Positions 1 to 12,166 of a stretch of DNA of 64,000 bases are shown here, one piece after another; the stretch's first letter is position 1, and each line of letters opens with the position of its first letter. The notes beneath the pieces are model-generated. The model saw only the letters and a list, made by a program, of their open reading frames with translations, searched no databases and was not told the origin of the DNA. Made by a program: the position numbers and the translations under genes. The stretch spans positions 71,266,082 to 71,330,081 of the forward strand of contig OZ023270.1 of assembly GCA_964006375.1 (NCBI GenBank), written 5' to 3'. Origin of the DNA: Tillus elongatus. Lineage: Eukaryota > Arthropoda > Insecta > Coleoptera > Cleridae.

Positions 1-1270
<1,270 letters not shown>

Positions 1271-1570
1271 ATGTCTAGTGTTCTGTGTTGATTCATGTTT
1301 AATTGAAAATTGTGAATAATAAAGCAAAGAAATTATTGTAATTAAGTGTTGTTTTTCTTGTATTTTGAGTAGGTATCGTTTTTTGTAGAGATAATTATTT
1401 AGGATATCAGAAAACAGTACTTTGATTTTCTTATAGGACTAGGTATGCAACATTAAAAGTGTAAATATATATTGCATATTTCTGAGAATATATGCATATT
1501 TAGAGAAAATTTCTTGCAAGCTATTTTAGATATAAATTTGGGTATACATACATAAAATTACGTTACTATA

Positions 1571-2074
1571 CAGGGTGTCCCATGTAGAGCTTCCTTTAGC
1601 CATTTCTGGAGTACGGCTCACAATTGAATTCTGAAAATTCAGGCACGTGGGTTTCTAGAAATTTCCAGTTCACTGAAAATATTGACGTTAGTATGGAACT
1701 TCCGGTTATACGGCAAGTAGACGTCAACTTTCTTATTTCAAATAGAAAATGGTGTTTTTTGTTACGAATATAGATTGATCGTCAAATTTTATGGTAGGTT
1801 TTACTGACATATTGTGTCATTTTTCTCACCCATTTTCGAGATATTTGACTTTTTTCAAAAATTTCTTAAAAAACATTGTCACATTTACACACCTGTATCT
1901 CTCTTATTTTTCAACCTGAAGAGATAAAATTTTAAAATGCAAATTCTAAAATGCCACAAAATATTTGGAATTTACTAAAGCTAGTACCAGTTAGACAGGC
2001 TGTCCGAAATAGACCGATCAACTGTGACAATTTTTAAAACCTAATAACTATCTTATTTTAAATAGGACACCCTA
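1571..2074. mobile_element. Tc1/mariner-type MITE with CAGGGTGTCC ends
   Basis: The left end is CAGGGTGTCC and the right end is GGACACCCTA, an inverted repeat of about 10 bp. TA dinucleotides sit directly outside (1569-1570 and 2075-2076), the target duplication of Tc1/mariner elements. The 504-bp interior is AT-rich with no open frame. A non-autonomous element is the simplest reading. Ends of this type are common in insect genomes. Confidence 0.7.
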
Positions 2075-2214
2075 TATTTTATAACGTTAATTTATGTATT
2101 TTTTATTGTTTTTTCGATTAGTATCAGTATTCCCTATACCTAAGTGCCACCGATTTGAAGATATTTAAACATTATTTGCGATAAGAAATAATTATTAGTC
2201 GAATTATTAGTTGA

Positions 2215-2435
2215 TTGTTGTTGCCCTTACTTGGTGAAACTTGTCCATACTACATACAGACTTGGAAACTACTTCTCTGTCTTCACTGCTGGTTTTCGTT
2301 TTTGTAGGTGAAGGACGTAGCCAGCGCGTAAGCTAACTGGAGCAAGTGGCCCTTACGAATTCTGGAAGTTCTAGGATGTTCTTCAACGTTTCTGTGACTA
2401 TAATTTTGCTGCTTGACAGCATTCTCAGACAGATT
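2215..2435 (-). repeat. Left inverted terminal copy (pLTR) of the Penelope-like element
   Basis: Reverse complement of 3911-4140 with a few mismatches. It includes TGAAGGACGTAGCCAGCGCG and the hairpin GCTG-TCAAG-CAGC (as complement near 2410-2425). A solo copy lies at 18780-19005, and related fragments at 45751-45880, 35850-35930 and 55290-55390. Confidence 0.85.
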
Positions 2436-2771
2436 AAAATTGAATTAGTACGAAATCATGACGACTACAAATAAAGATCTGTTGCTATGTTATGATATGA
2501 TGTTTTGATCAAAAAATATTATCAAATTGAAAATAAAATGAAACACAGATGACAGATGAGTCTTTCAAAATGTCTATGTGATGTATGTCAATATTTAACA
2601 TAAAAATAGAACTAGCCTATAATAACTATGATAACAGTTACAACAATAAAATAACTAAAGAATAACAGTATAAAAGCAGTCTCTATACAACAAAAGTATC
2701 AACATACATCAACTCATTCTCTTATTACAACTTTTTTGAAAGAATAGTTTAATTTATTTTCTTTGACTTAT

Positions 2772-3855
2772 TTAATTAGAAAGAAGAATATCCAAGAAAG
2801 CGGAATTCATTAAATCAGTTTGCTCGTTTAAAACAATGTAGTTATTGTCGTGTGTGCTTTTGACTTCTAAAGCTTCAAAAAAGTCTAGTTTACGTCTGTC
2901 ATTATAAAAATGTAATGGTTGTATGCGGTTATTTACTGTAGGTCTATATTCGGTATCAATAATATGTTTTGCAAATGTAGATTTGTCAGCGTTGTTATTT
3001 ATAAATGCAAAAATATGTTCTTTGTATCGGGTGTTAAAATTTCTAGAAGTTTGACCTATGTAGATTGCGTTACAATGTGTACAAGCTAATTTATAAACTC
3101 GAGCTTTTGTCAGGAAACAAGATTTTTCTTTCGCGTTAAATAGCAAATCACGTGTCGTGTTGTAAGGCTTAAAAGCTACCTTTTTATTTGTACAGGTATT
3201 TAAAATTTTTGAAATTTTTTCTGAAATGATTCCAAAATAAGTTATCGAAACGTATCTGTTGTCTTCTTTGTCTCTAATATTTTGATAAATTAAATTAATC
3301 GCTAATTTGTATTCTTTTCTCTCATCATTCTATCTATTATTTTAACAGAGTAGCCATTATTAAACGCTGGTTGCTTAATTATTGAAATTTCTTTTTCAAA
3401 ATTGTTTTGTGACATAGATATTGAAAATGCACGATGTATCATAGAATGGTAGGCTGACAGCTTTTGTGAAAAAGGGTGACATGAATCGTATGGTATGGTT
3501 GTGTCAGTGTAAGTTGGTTTCCTATATATTGAAATGCAAATGAATTATTTTCTAACTATCTAATTGTCTAACTGTTAGCTTCTTCTAAAGTAAACTTAAT
3601 ATGTGTGTGAAAGTTATTAATAAAATTCAAAAATTCATTTAATTCTGTATGACTACCTTGAAAACATGCTAAAATATCATCTACGTATCTGTACCAAAAG
3701 ACAATATTATGCGAAAGTTCTGATGTTAAAAGTTGGTTTTCTAAGTTTTCCATAAATATGTTGGCTAATAAAGGTGACAACGGACTACCCATAGGTAGAC
3801 CTTCATTTTGCGTATAAATTTTATTATTAAAATTAAATAGTTTTGTTTTATACAT
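2772..3855 (-). pseudogene. Penelope-like polyprotein: RT C-terminal half and GIY-YIG endonuclease, frameshifted
   Basis: Minus strand. From 3855 to 3568 the frame encodes the RT palm: GLPMGSPLSP (motif B) and YRYVDDILA (motif C, catalytic YVDD). The frame then shifts. Segments such as IYRKPTYTDTTIPYDSCHPF and KEISIIKQPAFNNGYSVKII continue through 3560-3300. Residues from 3146 to 2772 encode the GIY-YIG domain: a CTHCNAIYIGQTSRNFNTRYKEH block, the conserved KEH, and a downstream E in LDFFEALEVK. The protein would prime and copy element RNA at a nicked site. At least one frameshift near 3340-3360 and one near 3560 break it, and the N-terminal RT is absent. Identification is strong from the RT plus GIY-YIG combination. 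Confidence 0.88.
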
Positions 3856-3910
3856 TCGTTAAAAAGATTCATTATTTCTTGTCTTTTTATGACATTTACG
3901 TTCTTTAATT

Positions 3911-4140
3911 TTTATCTGTCTAAGAATGCTGTCAAGCAGCGAAACTATAGTCACATAAACGTTGAAGAACATCCTAGAACTTCCAGAATTCGTAAGGGCC
4001 ACTTGCTCCAGTTAGCTTACGCGCTGGCTACGTCCTTCACCTACAAAAACGAAAACCAACAGTGAAGCCAGAGAAGTAGTCTCCAAGTCTGTATGTAGTA
4101 TGGACAAGTTTCACCAAGTAAGGGCAACAACCATCAATGA
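3911..4140 (+). repeat. Right inverted terminal copy (pLTR) of the Penelope-like element
   Basis: Inverted relative to 2215-2435. It begins ATCTGTCTAAGAATGCTGTC and contains the 4-bp hairpin GCTG-TCAAG-CAGC followed by GAAAC, a short TATA loop and GTC. This resembles stem II, the GAAA core and the stem III/cleavage triplet of a hammerhead ribozyme. The CTGATGA core strand reads CTAAGAA here, so this copy is degenerate. Confidence 0.8.
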
Positions 4141-5500
4141 ATTGAAGAGGTCTTCTATCGAAGAGCTTGCCCATTTGTATAGAAAATTGAAAATCAAGCA
4201 GATGAAAATTATAAAGGTCATCATCCGACATAAGTAACATATGCGACGACTTTTGAATATAACTTTTACTTACGAAGAGTTTATTTGAATTATTAACAGA
4301 AGATATCGTGTGGTTGAAAATCAACTCGTTACATGATCAGAATAGTACTAAAAAATTTCTAAGAATGGAGTGTTTCGTCCAAAATTTCATAAGAGTAAAG
4401 CATTAGGGAACAAAGAGATTTGTGTGTAAAATTTGGAAGTTATTAAAATTAAAAGGATTCCAGGTCAAAACGTTGACATACTGTTGATTTTGAGAAACAA
4501 TATTCTTATTGGATAAATGGATGCCTAATTGTTCCTATTGTATAATTCATTTGCTTATCTGCTTATTCGCAAATAGCTCCAGAATGTTAGGTCTTAATTT
4601 AAACATGATTAATTATACAATTTTTACTGCACTAGAATCTAACTCTGTTTTAATTGCATACCTATGTTCTTTGCATTACTTAGGAAAGCTTCTAGACATT
4701 TTTATATAAATGTACAATTTTGTCAAATAAAACATCCCAATTTTGGACTAAAAACACTAAATAATCGACACGCTCAAACTTTTGCAAAAAATAATGAATA
4801 GTAGGTATGTCGAAAGTGGTTATTTAAATGTTGGTAATGGAGAAACATGTAAAATCAATTTAAGTCTCAATAAAAACGTTTGGCCTTTACACAATAAAAA
4901 CATCTCATAAATTGTGCTTAATACAAGCACGGAAGCTCCTTTGTAAAGCAAAATATATATTTATTGTGTCAATACACTTAACGTAATATTTTCCATGAAG
5001 TCTTAGCTCCAGTTGAATGATGTAGCTACCTGAATATCCTTCAGTTACTTGCTTAAAAATCCAGTAAAGAAACACGCAATTGACCTAACTTTTCTGTGCG
5101 GTTGTATTCGCACACTTGAAAGCATCCCGGAAACAAAACAAATGAAAAACTCTAATGGCATGCTGAGATAAGAGGAAACATGCATCCAAAGAAGGACCAA
5201 AAAGTGTGAAGAGAGTGTGTATGCGTACAAGATCATCGAGGTGGTGAACTTGAAGTTGTGTGGAGAAATGTTTGTAAATTGTGGAAGGAACTTGGAATCT
5301 CTTTAAACAGGAGGCACATGCGCACCATTGACAACCCTCTATGTAACATCAGTCACTAGAAAAACCCTTAGAATATGGAAGGGGTATACGGAATGCGCGC
5401 ATAGAATACACTTCGATTTTTAAGTAAAAAGAATATATCTGCCTTTTACTAAGCTACAGCATTGGTCCCACTATACGATGATACATAAGAAAAGAACGGA
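4141..5500. other. Unassigned upstream flank of the cut exon
   Basis: No open frame or repeat that I can name. AT-rich, with short spurious ORFs only. It is the sequence between the Penelope-like element and the GC-richer promoter-like region. Confidence 0.4.
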
Positions 5501-6601
5501 ATTACATCTGTATGACTGCTAGAGGGAGAAAGAGAGACACGCTGGTTCGCGATAACTCCGCGTGAGGACGCCTGATTACAACAGGGGAGGCGGAGCCCGC
5601 GAGGAAACAGAAGACGGCGAAACAAAGATAGATTCTATGCCCACTTTGATGCACCATGCATGTTTCTCCACGACTTTAGTATTGGGTTTGCTACCCTGAA
5701 GTAAGCACGTGGTTCGATGCTGAATATTGGCGTCGCAAAGCTCTCGTTCATACATCAATCAACGACATACAATAAAATTAATACTGGACCAGCGATAATC
5801 GAATAAAAAAATATTAGTTGATAAGTGTTGTGTGACAGTGTCATTGACTTCCAAAGTCTTCCTCGTCTAATTTAGAAAAAAAAATTAAAATTAAATTATA
5901 GTTTTCACGGATTTTCGTCGAAGTAAAAAAAAAAAACCTCAAATTGTAGTGACATGTAATTTGGAATGTATCAAAAGATAATTACAGCTTCGACCCGAAA
6001 ATTATCGTGATCGCCTCCTGTGTTTTCTGTGTTAGTAGTTGTGTGAAAGACGTTTCGATCAAAAATTGTGTTCGCGTGATCAAGTTCAATGCATCAGAGG
6101 CACGCAATCGTTCACAATTCGAATCTTACTTGGAAAAAAGACCATTTTCAAGACTACCAACAGCAACAAAAAACATATTTCAATCATTATAATCCAATTA
6201 CAATCAGTGAGGCCCGATCGTACCAATTTTTCCTTGCCACCAGCACAGATCAACACTGTTAGAAGAAGATACTCTTGGAGAATCTAGCCAGCGCTGATCG
6301 TCTGATGCGATATTGTTTCACAGCTAGAAGGTAACAATCAAAACACACCGGTTAATCAGCTGTCAAGTTGATGTTGCATTGTTTTGAGGACTCTTATTAA
6401 GCTCTAAGCTATATTTGTTGCGATTTATTTTTGAAATCAGAGACTCGAGTTCTTAGCGCGGGAAAGTGATAAACTTACTACAGGGACTTTGATGAAGTGT
6501 CGAAAATGTTGTATTGTGAAAGGTGACTGTATTTAAAAAATTTCACGACGGCTTATCTAACCGAAAATTCAGGTCTTAGTGACCTGGAGGAAAGGGTCCG
6601 T
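5500..6601 (+). promoter_or_regulatory. Probable promoter and 5' UTR of the cut homologue
   Basis: From about 5520 the sequence becomes GC- and CpG-richer (ATAACTCCGCGTGAGGACGC; GGAGGCGGAGCCCGCGAGG) than the flanks. From 5820 to 6600 it has the mixed, non-repetitive character of an insect leader, with ATG-initiated upstream ORFs at 6007-6192 and 6039-6287. An in-frame TGA at about 6525 precedes the coding ATG. I see no clear TATA box and cannot place the start site. Introns inside the leader are possible. This is inferred from position and composition. Confidence 0.45.
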
Positions 6602-6724
6602 ATGCAACCTACGGCGACGGCTTCGATGCCTCCCCCAGCGGAGATGGATCTTCAGGCCATGCAGTCCATGGATTGGCTCTTCAAAAAGGAGAGAATCTAC
6701 CTTCTAGCACAATTCTGGCAACAG
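6602..6724 (+). CDS. ct: First coding exon of a cut (Cux-type) homeobox transcription factor
   Basis: The exon encodes 41 residues starting MQPTATAS and ending MDWLFKKERIYLLAQFWQQ. That block matches, as I remember the family, the N-terminal conserved motif of insect Cut proteins, which also begin MQPT and carry a K-K-E-x-I-Y-L-L-A-Q-F-W-Q-Q stretch. The start is supported by an in-frame upstream TGA near 6525 and by the family N-terminus. The exon ends CAG|GTTAGT, a consensus donor, in phase 0. The open frame that continues for 36 more codons is intron read-through. Cut is a nuclear protein with three CUT repeats and a homeodomain that sets sensory-organ, wing-margin and other cell fates. 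Those domains lie outside this window. This is the only host protein-coding segment I recognise. Confidence 0.82.
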
Positions 6725-6730
6725 GTTAGT
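6725..6730 (+). other. Splice donor of the first coding exon
   Basis: GTTAGT follows CAG, which ends codon 41. A phase-0 junction after the second Gln of FWQQ is a sensible place for the next exon to continue the coiled-coil N-terminus. Confidence 0.75.
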
Positions 6731-9019
6731 TATTATTGTTTGTTTATATTCTGCATGCTGCCAAATATAAAAATTGATATATTATGTATATCATGCTCAT
6801 CGAAAATGGTCGTGAGATTGAAACACTATGTCTGAATTGAAGACAGTTACCCGGTGAAGTTTCATTAAGTGTTTCTGTTATTTTTACCTAAATAACAAAT
6901 AAAAATATGGGGATATATTGTCCACCCTACCTGATTTTGTAAACATAAATATAAAATTCCGTCAGTTGGCTCTGGAAAACAAATTTACAGGTAAAATACT
7001 GTTTACCTACTCTACAGATCTGACATTTGTACTAATTATCATTTGTTTTACAATTTAATTTTTAATTATAATTTTGCGCTCCAATAAAAAATGTGATTTT
7101 TTTTTATTATTTTTTTAAATTATGCTCAATTATTTATTTAAAAGAGTACAAAAACTATTAAAGATAAAAAATTAAAACGCGCTATTGGTGATGATACTCT
7201 ATTGACGAGTTTTAAGTTGCGGTACCGAAATAAGAAAACTTTAATGACAATAAGTAAAATTCCTAGTTTCGAATTCTTGATTAAAGAAGCTCGATGTCGT
7301 GTCCTAAGATATAGAAAATTGAAAACGACACTTTTTCTTGCGTTTCTGTCCACATAAATGTTATAAAGATGGAGAAAATTAAAGACTCACCCTGAGAAAA
7401 AATTTGTACATTTTAGATAACTTCATGGTAACTGTAGAAGGGAAAAATGTAAAACAATAATTTTATTGGATAAACGTAAAACTTTTTAGCACGTTGGATT
7501 TGCAATAAATGTCAAACTCCTTTGAACAAAACTTTGTGTAAATTATATGGAGATACACATCACAACTCTTGTCACTTATTGTATGCACCTACTGTATAAT
7601 TTATGTTAACAAAGTGCAATAATAATAATAATAAGAATCGTGATTGAATCCAGCAATTATCGCAAAAAGATTTTCTAAGATTTTTTAACATTTTCTTTTA
7701 AATGTTAAAAAATCCATCATAGATGGAAAAACGATAAGTAGAAAATTTTGACAAATCACAGAAGAAGCAACGCTATAAATTATTATTTACGTTGTTTGCC
7801 ATTCCTTTATATTAAGTAAAATGTAAATAAAAAATATTTTTATACACGATCATGTGTTATTTTAACAATAATAAAGCAAAAAACATGATTTTTAACCTAC
7901 TTAATATTCTTTCCATTAAAATAAGCGATAAGAAATAAATATAAAAAAAGTTAAAACTATGACTCTGGATATGGGTTCTTAAAGTTCTGTTTATCGCTCA
8001 TTTGTAGAAAATTGTTGAAATTCTGAGCATCATGATCTTATAAACAAGGTTTTTCTACTGCGAAAATTCCCTAAAACATAAATTATTTATTTTCTATGTT
8101 ATTTAAGCAGGCTCGAAAATTAAATCAAAAGTAAAAGAATAAAGGAAAAGTTCAGAAAATGACTTTATTTTAGGGTAATTATTCTCTTGGTAATTGTAGA
8201 TATGTTATAATAAGTATATAATCACCAAAATACTAGTACAAACAAACACATAAGTAGTCTGACATGTCAAAATATCTAAATCAAATGTATAAATGTGGAA
8301 GAAATATGGTCAATGAAAAAATAATAATTTTGTGTAACTTTTTATTCTATGGAAAGAAATACCTATCAAATTTCAATCGAAGGCTGATATAGAAAAAAAT
8401 GCAGAACCTAAATAAATGTTTTTGATGTCAAAATTTCAAGTTTACAATTTAGAGAAGTTTCGATTATTTTTCGAGTTAATGTTTTATTAAATCACGTCAA
8501 AATACTCCTGAAATCCGTAGAATTAATTGTATTTGCAATATTTTAATATCATTGGCAATAAAATATACTATACTAGATGTACCTAGACGTAGTTATATAG
8601 CGACCGCTTAAGATATTTTTGATTGAAATTATGTTTTTTTGTAAACATTATGCGTGGCAATTCTCTGAAGTAAATTATAATATGCGCGGATCATATACAT
8701 TTTTAATTGGCTAAAATATAATAAAAATGTCTTTTGCACATTGCATGCACTGGGTACTAAGATTATTTAAAGACGTCTTTAAAATAAAATATATTGCTAT
8801 GTTCGTATTAAAATAAAATATATTGCTATGTTCGTAGCGATCCGAATTCTTTACATAAATTTATATGCCTAGTGGGTAATTGACAAGTCCTTACGCAAAA
8901 CGTTTAAAATATCTTTAATGGTGCTTAGAAAGGGTAATAAAAATGGTATGATTAACTTTGAATGACCAGTGTCGACATGGCAGAGAAGAAAAAAATATCC
9001 GCGTTTTATGTTTTGCTTA
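6731..9019. other. AT-rich intronic sequence, no gene seen
   Basis: No protein match and no assignable repeat beyond a 29-bp tandem duplication at 8779-8836 and a short AAT run at 7620. The A/T homopolymer content is high. Confidence 0.45.
8779..8836. repeat. Tandem duplication, two identical 29-bp units
   Basis: Units 8779-8807 and 8808-8836 both read TTAAAATAAAATATATTGCT then ATGTTCGTA. Perfect identity points to a recent local duplication. Confidence 0.9.
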
Positions 9020-9351
9020 TTAGTGAATTTTCGTAGAAAAAATCACTAATCAGGAGACTGCGACTTTTGAATTTTCAAAAAGTTTCCTCGAATGAGCGCG
9101 AACTGGGACCACTAAACAACGCATATTCTGGGTCAGGTTCAGTTTTTATGTTTATATATACATATAGATATAGAATTTTGTACATGTTTGTTATTTTATA
9201 ATTTTTTCCAGTCGAATTTCAAAATTCGCTTTATATCCTTGATAATGGAATAAATCATTCCGAAACCTCGACAATTTGATAAAGAGGTTTTTTTGCAACT
9301 GAAGACTATCCCACAATTAAAAAGAAAGTAGTATTACCGTCACGAAACCTG

Positions 9352-9443
<92 letters not shown>

Positions 9444-9933
9444 GTAATATAGGTTATAGATAAAACAGAAATTAATAAAATGGAGGCAAAAGTATTGTTT
9501 AATTTGGTAAAATGTGTCAAAGTTTGCTGAAAAATAATGTGAGTGTTTTCATTAAATTTGGCAGGTACCTTCTCCTTGTAAGTGGCTTGAACAATTCATT
9601 AGCGAGCAAAATGGAACCAGTTTTGCCGCGAAAATTTTAGGTTTTTATATTAGCGGAAACCTATAGCGACCAAATCTGGTACGCAGGTTTATATTATAAA
9701 AAGTAAACTATACGCCGAAATTTAAATAGTTAAAACGAAAAAAGTTATGAGCATTGAAGGAAAAAAATTGGTGGCACTGAAGGCCACAAGACCAAAATAG
9801 TTGTATGTTAAAATCTATTAAAAATTACAGACAAAAATAATTTTTCTTGGCCATGTATAATTTTCGTAAAAAAGGTGTAGCTGATTTCTATGAAAATTCG
9901 CTACCATAACACACTTACTGCGTCAAGACTTTT
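9020..9933 (+). mobile_element. DINE-1/HINE-like microsatellite element
   Basis: The foldback head TTAGTGAATTTT with its complement occupies 9020-9050, followed by the AATGAGCGCGAACTGGGACC block. A short AT-rich stretch and then a (TA)n tract at 9356-9441 come next. The body includes ATTAAATTTGGCAGGTACC and the tail CTACCATAACACACTTACTG ends near 9933. About 200 bp between head and TA tract do not match other copies, so an insertion or two adjoining copies are possible. Confidence 0.6.
9356..9441. repeat. (TA)n microsatellite
   Basis: About 43 TA units within the surrounding microsatellite element. Confidence 0.97.
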
Positions 9934-11332
9934 ATAATGTTTTTGGTGTAAGTATCTGACTGGCGGCTAAATATCTAAATGTAGCTAAGTAGACAAGTTC
10001 TTAGTAGAAATTTTATGTACTTATTATTCGAAAAAAGTTGTACCACATTTTGTGAATTCAACTGAGCGTAAGTAAATTCAAAGAATCAATTTTTATATAG
10101 AAATCTTATAAATTACCGGCGAAAATAAAATAAATTATCTGTGACAATAGAGGTCGATGATCCGTATACAAGATTCCGTTTGAATGCCCCTGTCTTGTTA
10201 CGACCAATATTTATAGTCTTTGTAGGTATCGGTACACCTACTGAAAAATACAAGTGACATTTCTGATGAAAATATATATATACTGATCTCTTTAAATATA
10301 CCAGAAAATATGAGGGATTTGTGGTATTTGTGTTTGATTAATTATTGGAATTTAAAATGAAGTAGGCAGAACATGATATTTATTCTTTAAAGTACGTAAA
10401 TTAAGGAAAACTAATCAGAAATAATTGCGTTAAAAAGCTATTAATATTATGTTATCTGTGTTACAAAAATTACCTATAGTTGGAAATTTCTATTGGCGAT
10501 AGAAGACGCAAAAATGGCAAAGGATTCTGAAGTTCCGGAAGAAGAATTTAACCCAAAAATATTGTGTTTTGTTGCTTGTTTTAGGCAAACCTTATGATAA
10601 AATATATAGGCCTAAGTTTTGTTGTTTCAATGGATAGCTAAAATTCGGATCTCTAAGTTAAAAGGAAGAAAAAATCATCAGCATTCAATAAAGAAAAAAT
10701 TGGGTGCTTAAAAATTTTATAGTTCTTCTGAGAATGCCAGTCAAAAATGGTGATTTTAAAACAAAGATTTTGGAACTGATGCGGTCTATGGGTGGCAAAT
10801 ATTGCATGAGATGTATTTAACACGGTCCTAGATTTATGTTCCACTTGTTACCTATATTAATTTGATTAAGTCGCACATTTTAAGATTAAAATATGTGCTA
10901 AAAATTCAGTTGGAATAGACCGTACTTGTTAAAAATAACTCTAGATCATAGAAAATTCACATACGATCTTATGTAGTCATTACCTCGCATTATATCCCAC
11001 TTCGCTTGTTTTCCATTTCCGAATGTCAAAGGCGACTAGTGTATCGGCAAATTATCTATCGGAGGTTCAAGTCTTAATGGCGACTGGACGGTTGTATAAT
11101 TTTTAATTTATTTTATTACAAACTTTCATGTATAAGATATTCTTAAAATGGAGAAACTTATTGCAAAAATGTTCAACCAATCTGGAAAGAAACATTGGTT
11201 GTCTTGAAAGAAAAATTTGTTTCGATGTTATGTGTGAAAAAATAATTATCACAGTTTTGATGCAAAATTTTTCGTGAAAAATATGGAATCGAATAATTGT
11301 GTAAAATTTTGAAACCATTTTTTTAGTGAATT
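9934..11332. other. Unassigned intronic sequence
   Basis: No coding match. 10980-11100 is more GC-balanced (CCACTTCGCTTGTTTTCC; GTCAAAGGCGACTAGTGTAT) and could be an unidentified repeat or unique element. Confidence 0.35.
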
Positions 11333-11438
11333 TACGAGAAAAAAATAGCTTATGCCGAGATCACGATTATGAGACTTTCGAAAAATTTCTTTAGATGACA
11401 GTGAACAAGGAGGATTCTAGAACTCACATCCCCGGTCA

Positions 11439-11503
<65 letters not shown>
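11333..11503 (+). mobile_element. Head fragment of a DINE-1/HINE-like element with TA tract
   Basis: A diverged head TTAGTGAATTTACGAG is followed by AGATCACGATTATGAGAC, a TTCTAGAACTCACATCC block equivalent to CCTAGAACCCATATCC in other copies, and (TA)n at 11442-11503. Body and tail are not recognisable downstream. Confidence 0.6.
11442..11503. repeat. (TA)n microsatellite
   Basis: About 31 TA units at the standard place after the element head. Confidence 0.97.
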
Positions 11504-11508
<5 letters not shown>

Positions 11509-11965
11509 TGTAACAAATGTGCTTAGAACATTTTAATGACAATTCCCTTTCGTCTTTAATTTTTTGACTAGTGATTTAGATGGTGTTTCTATCGACAAAG
11601 AGTATTATTTAATTGAAAACCTAAATCAAGTTGGCTAATACAAATTTAGAAAATAGAGAAAAGAGAAAAGCCTTCTAAAATTACTATAATAAGCAGAACG
11701 AAAGGTTAAAATATTATTTAACGGCATGTTTTAAGCTAGGTATATTTGTTACGAAAAAAAATTACATAGTTTTTATAAGAAGTTTTCAATAGTTTGTTAA
11801 AATTGACTTTTTCCTTTAATTGGCCATCAAGGCAACGTCTACTTTTCAATATACTAGTTGGATATAAAAAATTGAGCATAGTTCTCTGGGTTTTTTTTCA
11901 CCACTATATAAAAATATATTTTTTCTTATTTTGTTACAACGCTTTTTGCCTTACGATATTTTGTT

Positions 11966-12096
11966 TTAGTGAATTTTCTTTAAAAAAATTCACTAATGAG
12001 GAGATCCCGACTTTTGAATTTTTAAAAAATTTCTTCAAATGAGCGCTAATTAGGCCCCCCAGAACACATATCCGGGATCAGTTTCAATTGTTATAT

Positions 12097-12166
<70 letters not shown>

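Larger units (their letters stand above)
2215..4140 (-). mobile_element. Penelope-like element between inverted terminal copies
   Basis: Two copies of a roughly 220-bp sequence lie in inverted orientation (2215-2435 and 3911-4140) around a minus-strand coding region with RT motifs followed by a GIY-YIG nuclease. That order is the diagnostic domain order of Penelope-like retroelements, whose terminal repeats may be direct or inverted. The N-terminal half of the RT is missing: coding begins near the motif B region, right beside the right arm. The copy is 5'-truncated and frameshifted, hence inactive. It lies 2.4 kb upstream of the cut coding exon. Confidence 0.85.

Noticed and set aside
3911..3960. 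Functional hammerhead in the Penelope terminal repeats
   Set aside because: Stem II, GAAAC, loop and GTC are present but the CTGATGA strand reads CTAAGAA or CTGAGAA in all copies, so the core is incomplete.
5045..5758. Short minus-strand ORFs upstream of the cut exon
   Set aside because: 60-63 codons, no recognisable motif, in probable promoter/leader sequence.
6602..6835. Full 77-codon ORF as an intronless small protein
   Set aside because: The cut-type motif ends at a strong splice donor; residues after FWQQ are low-complexity intron translation.
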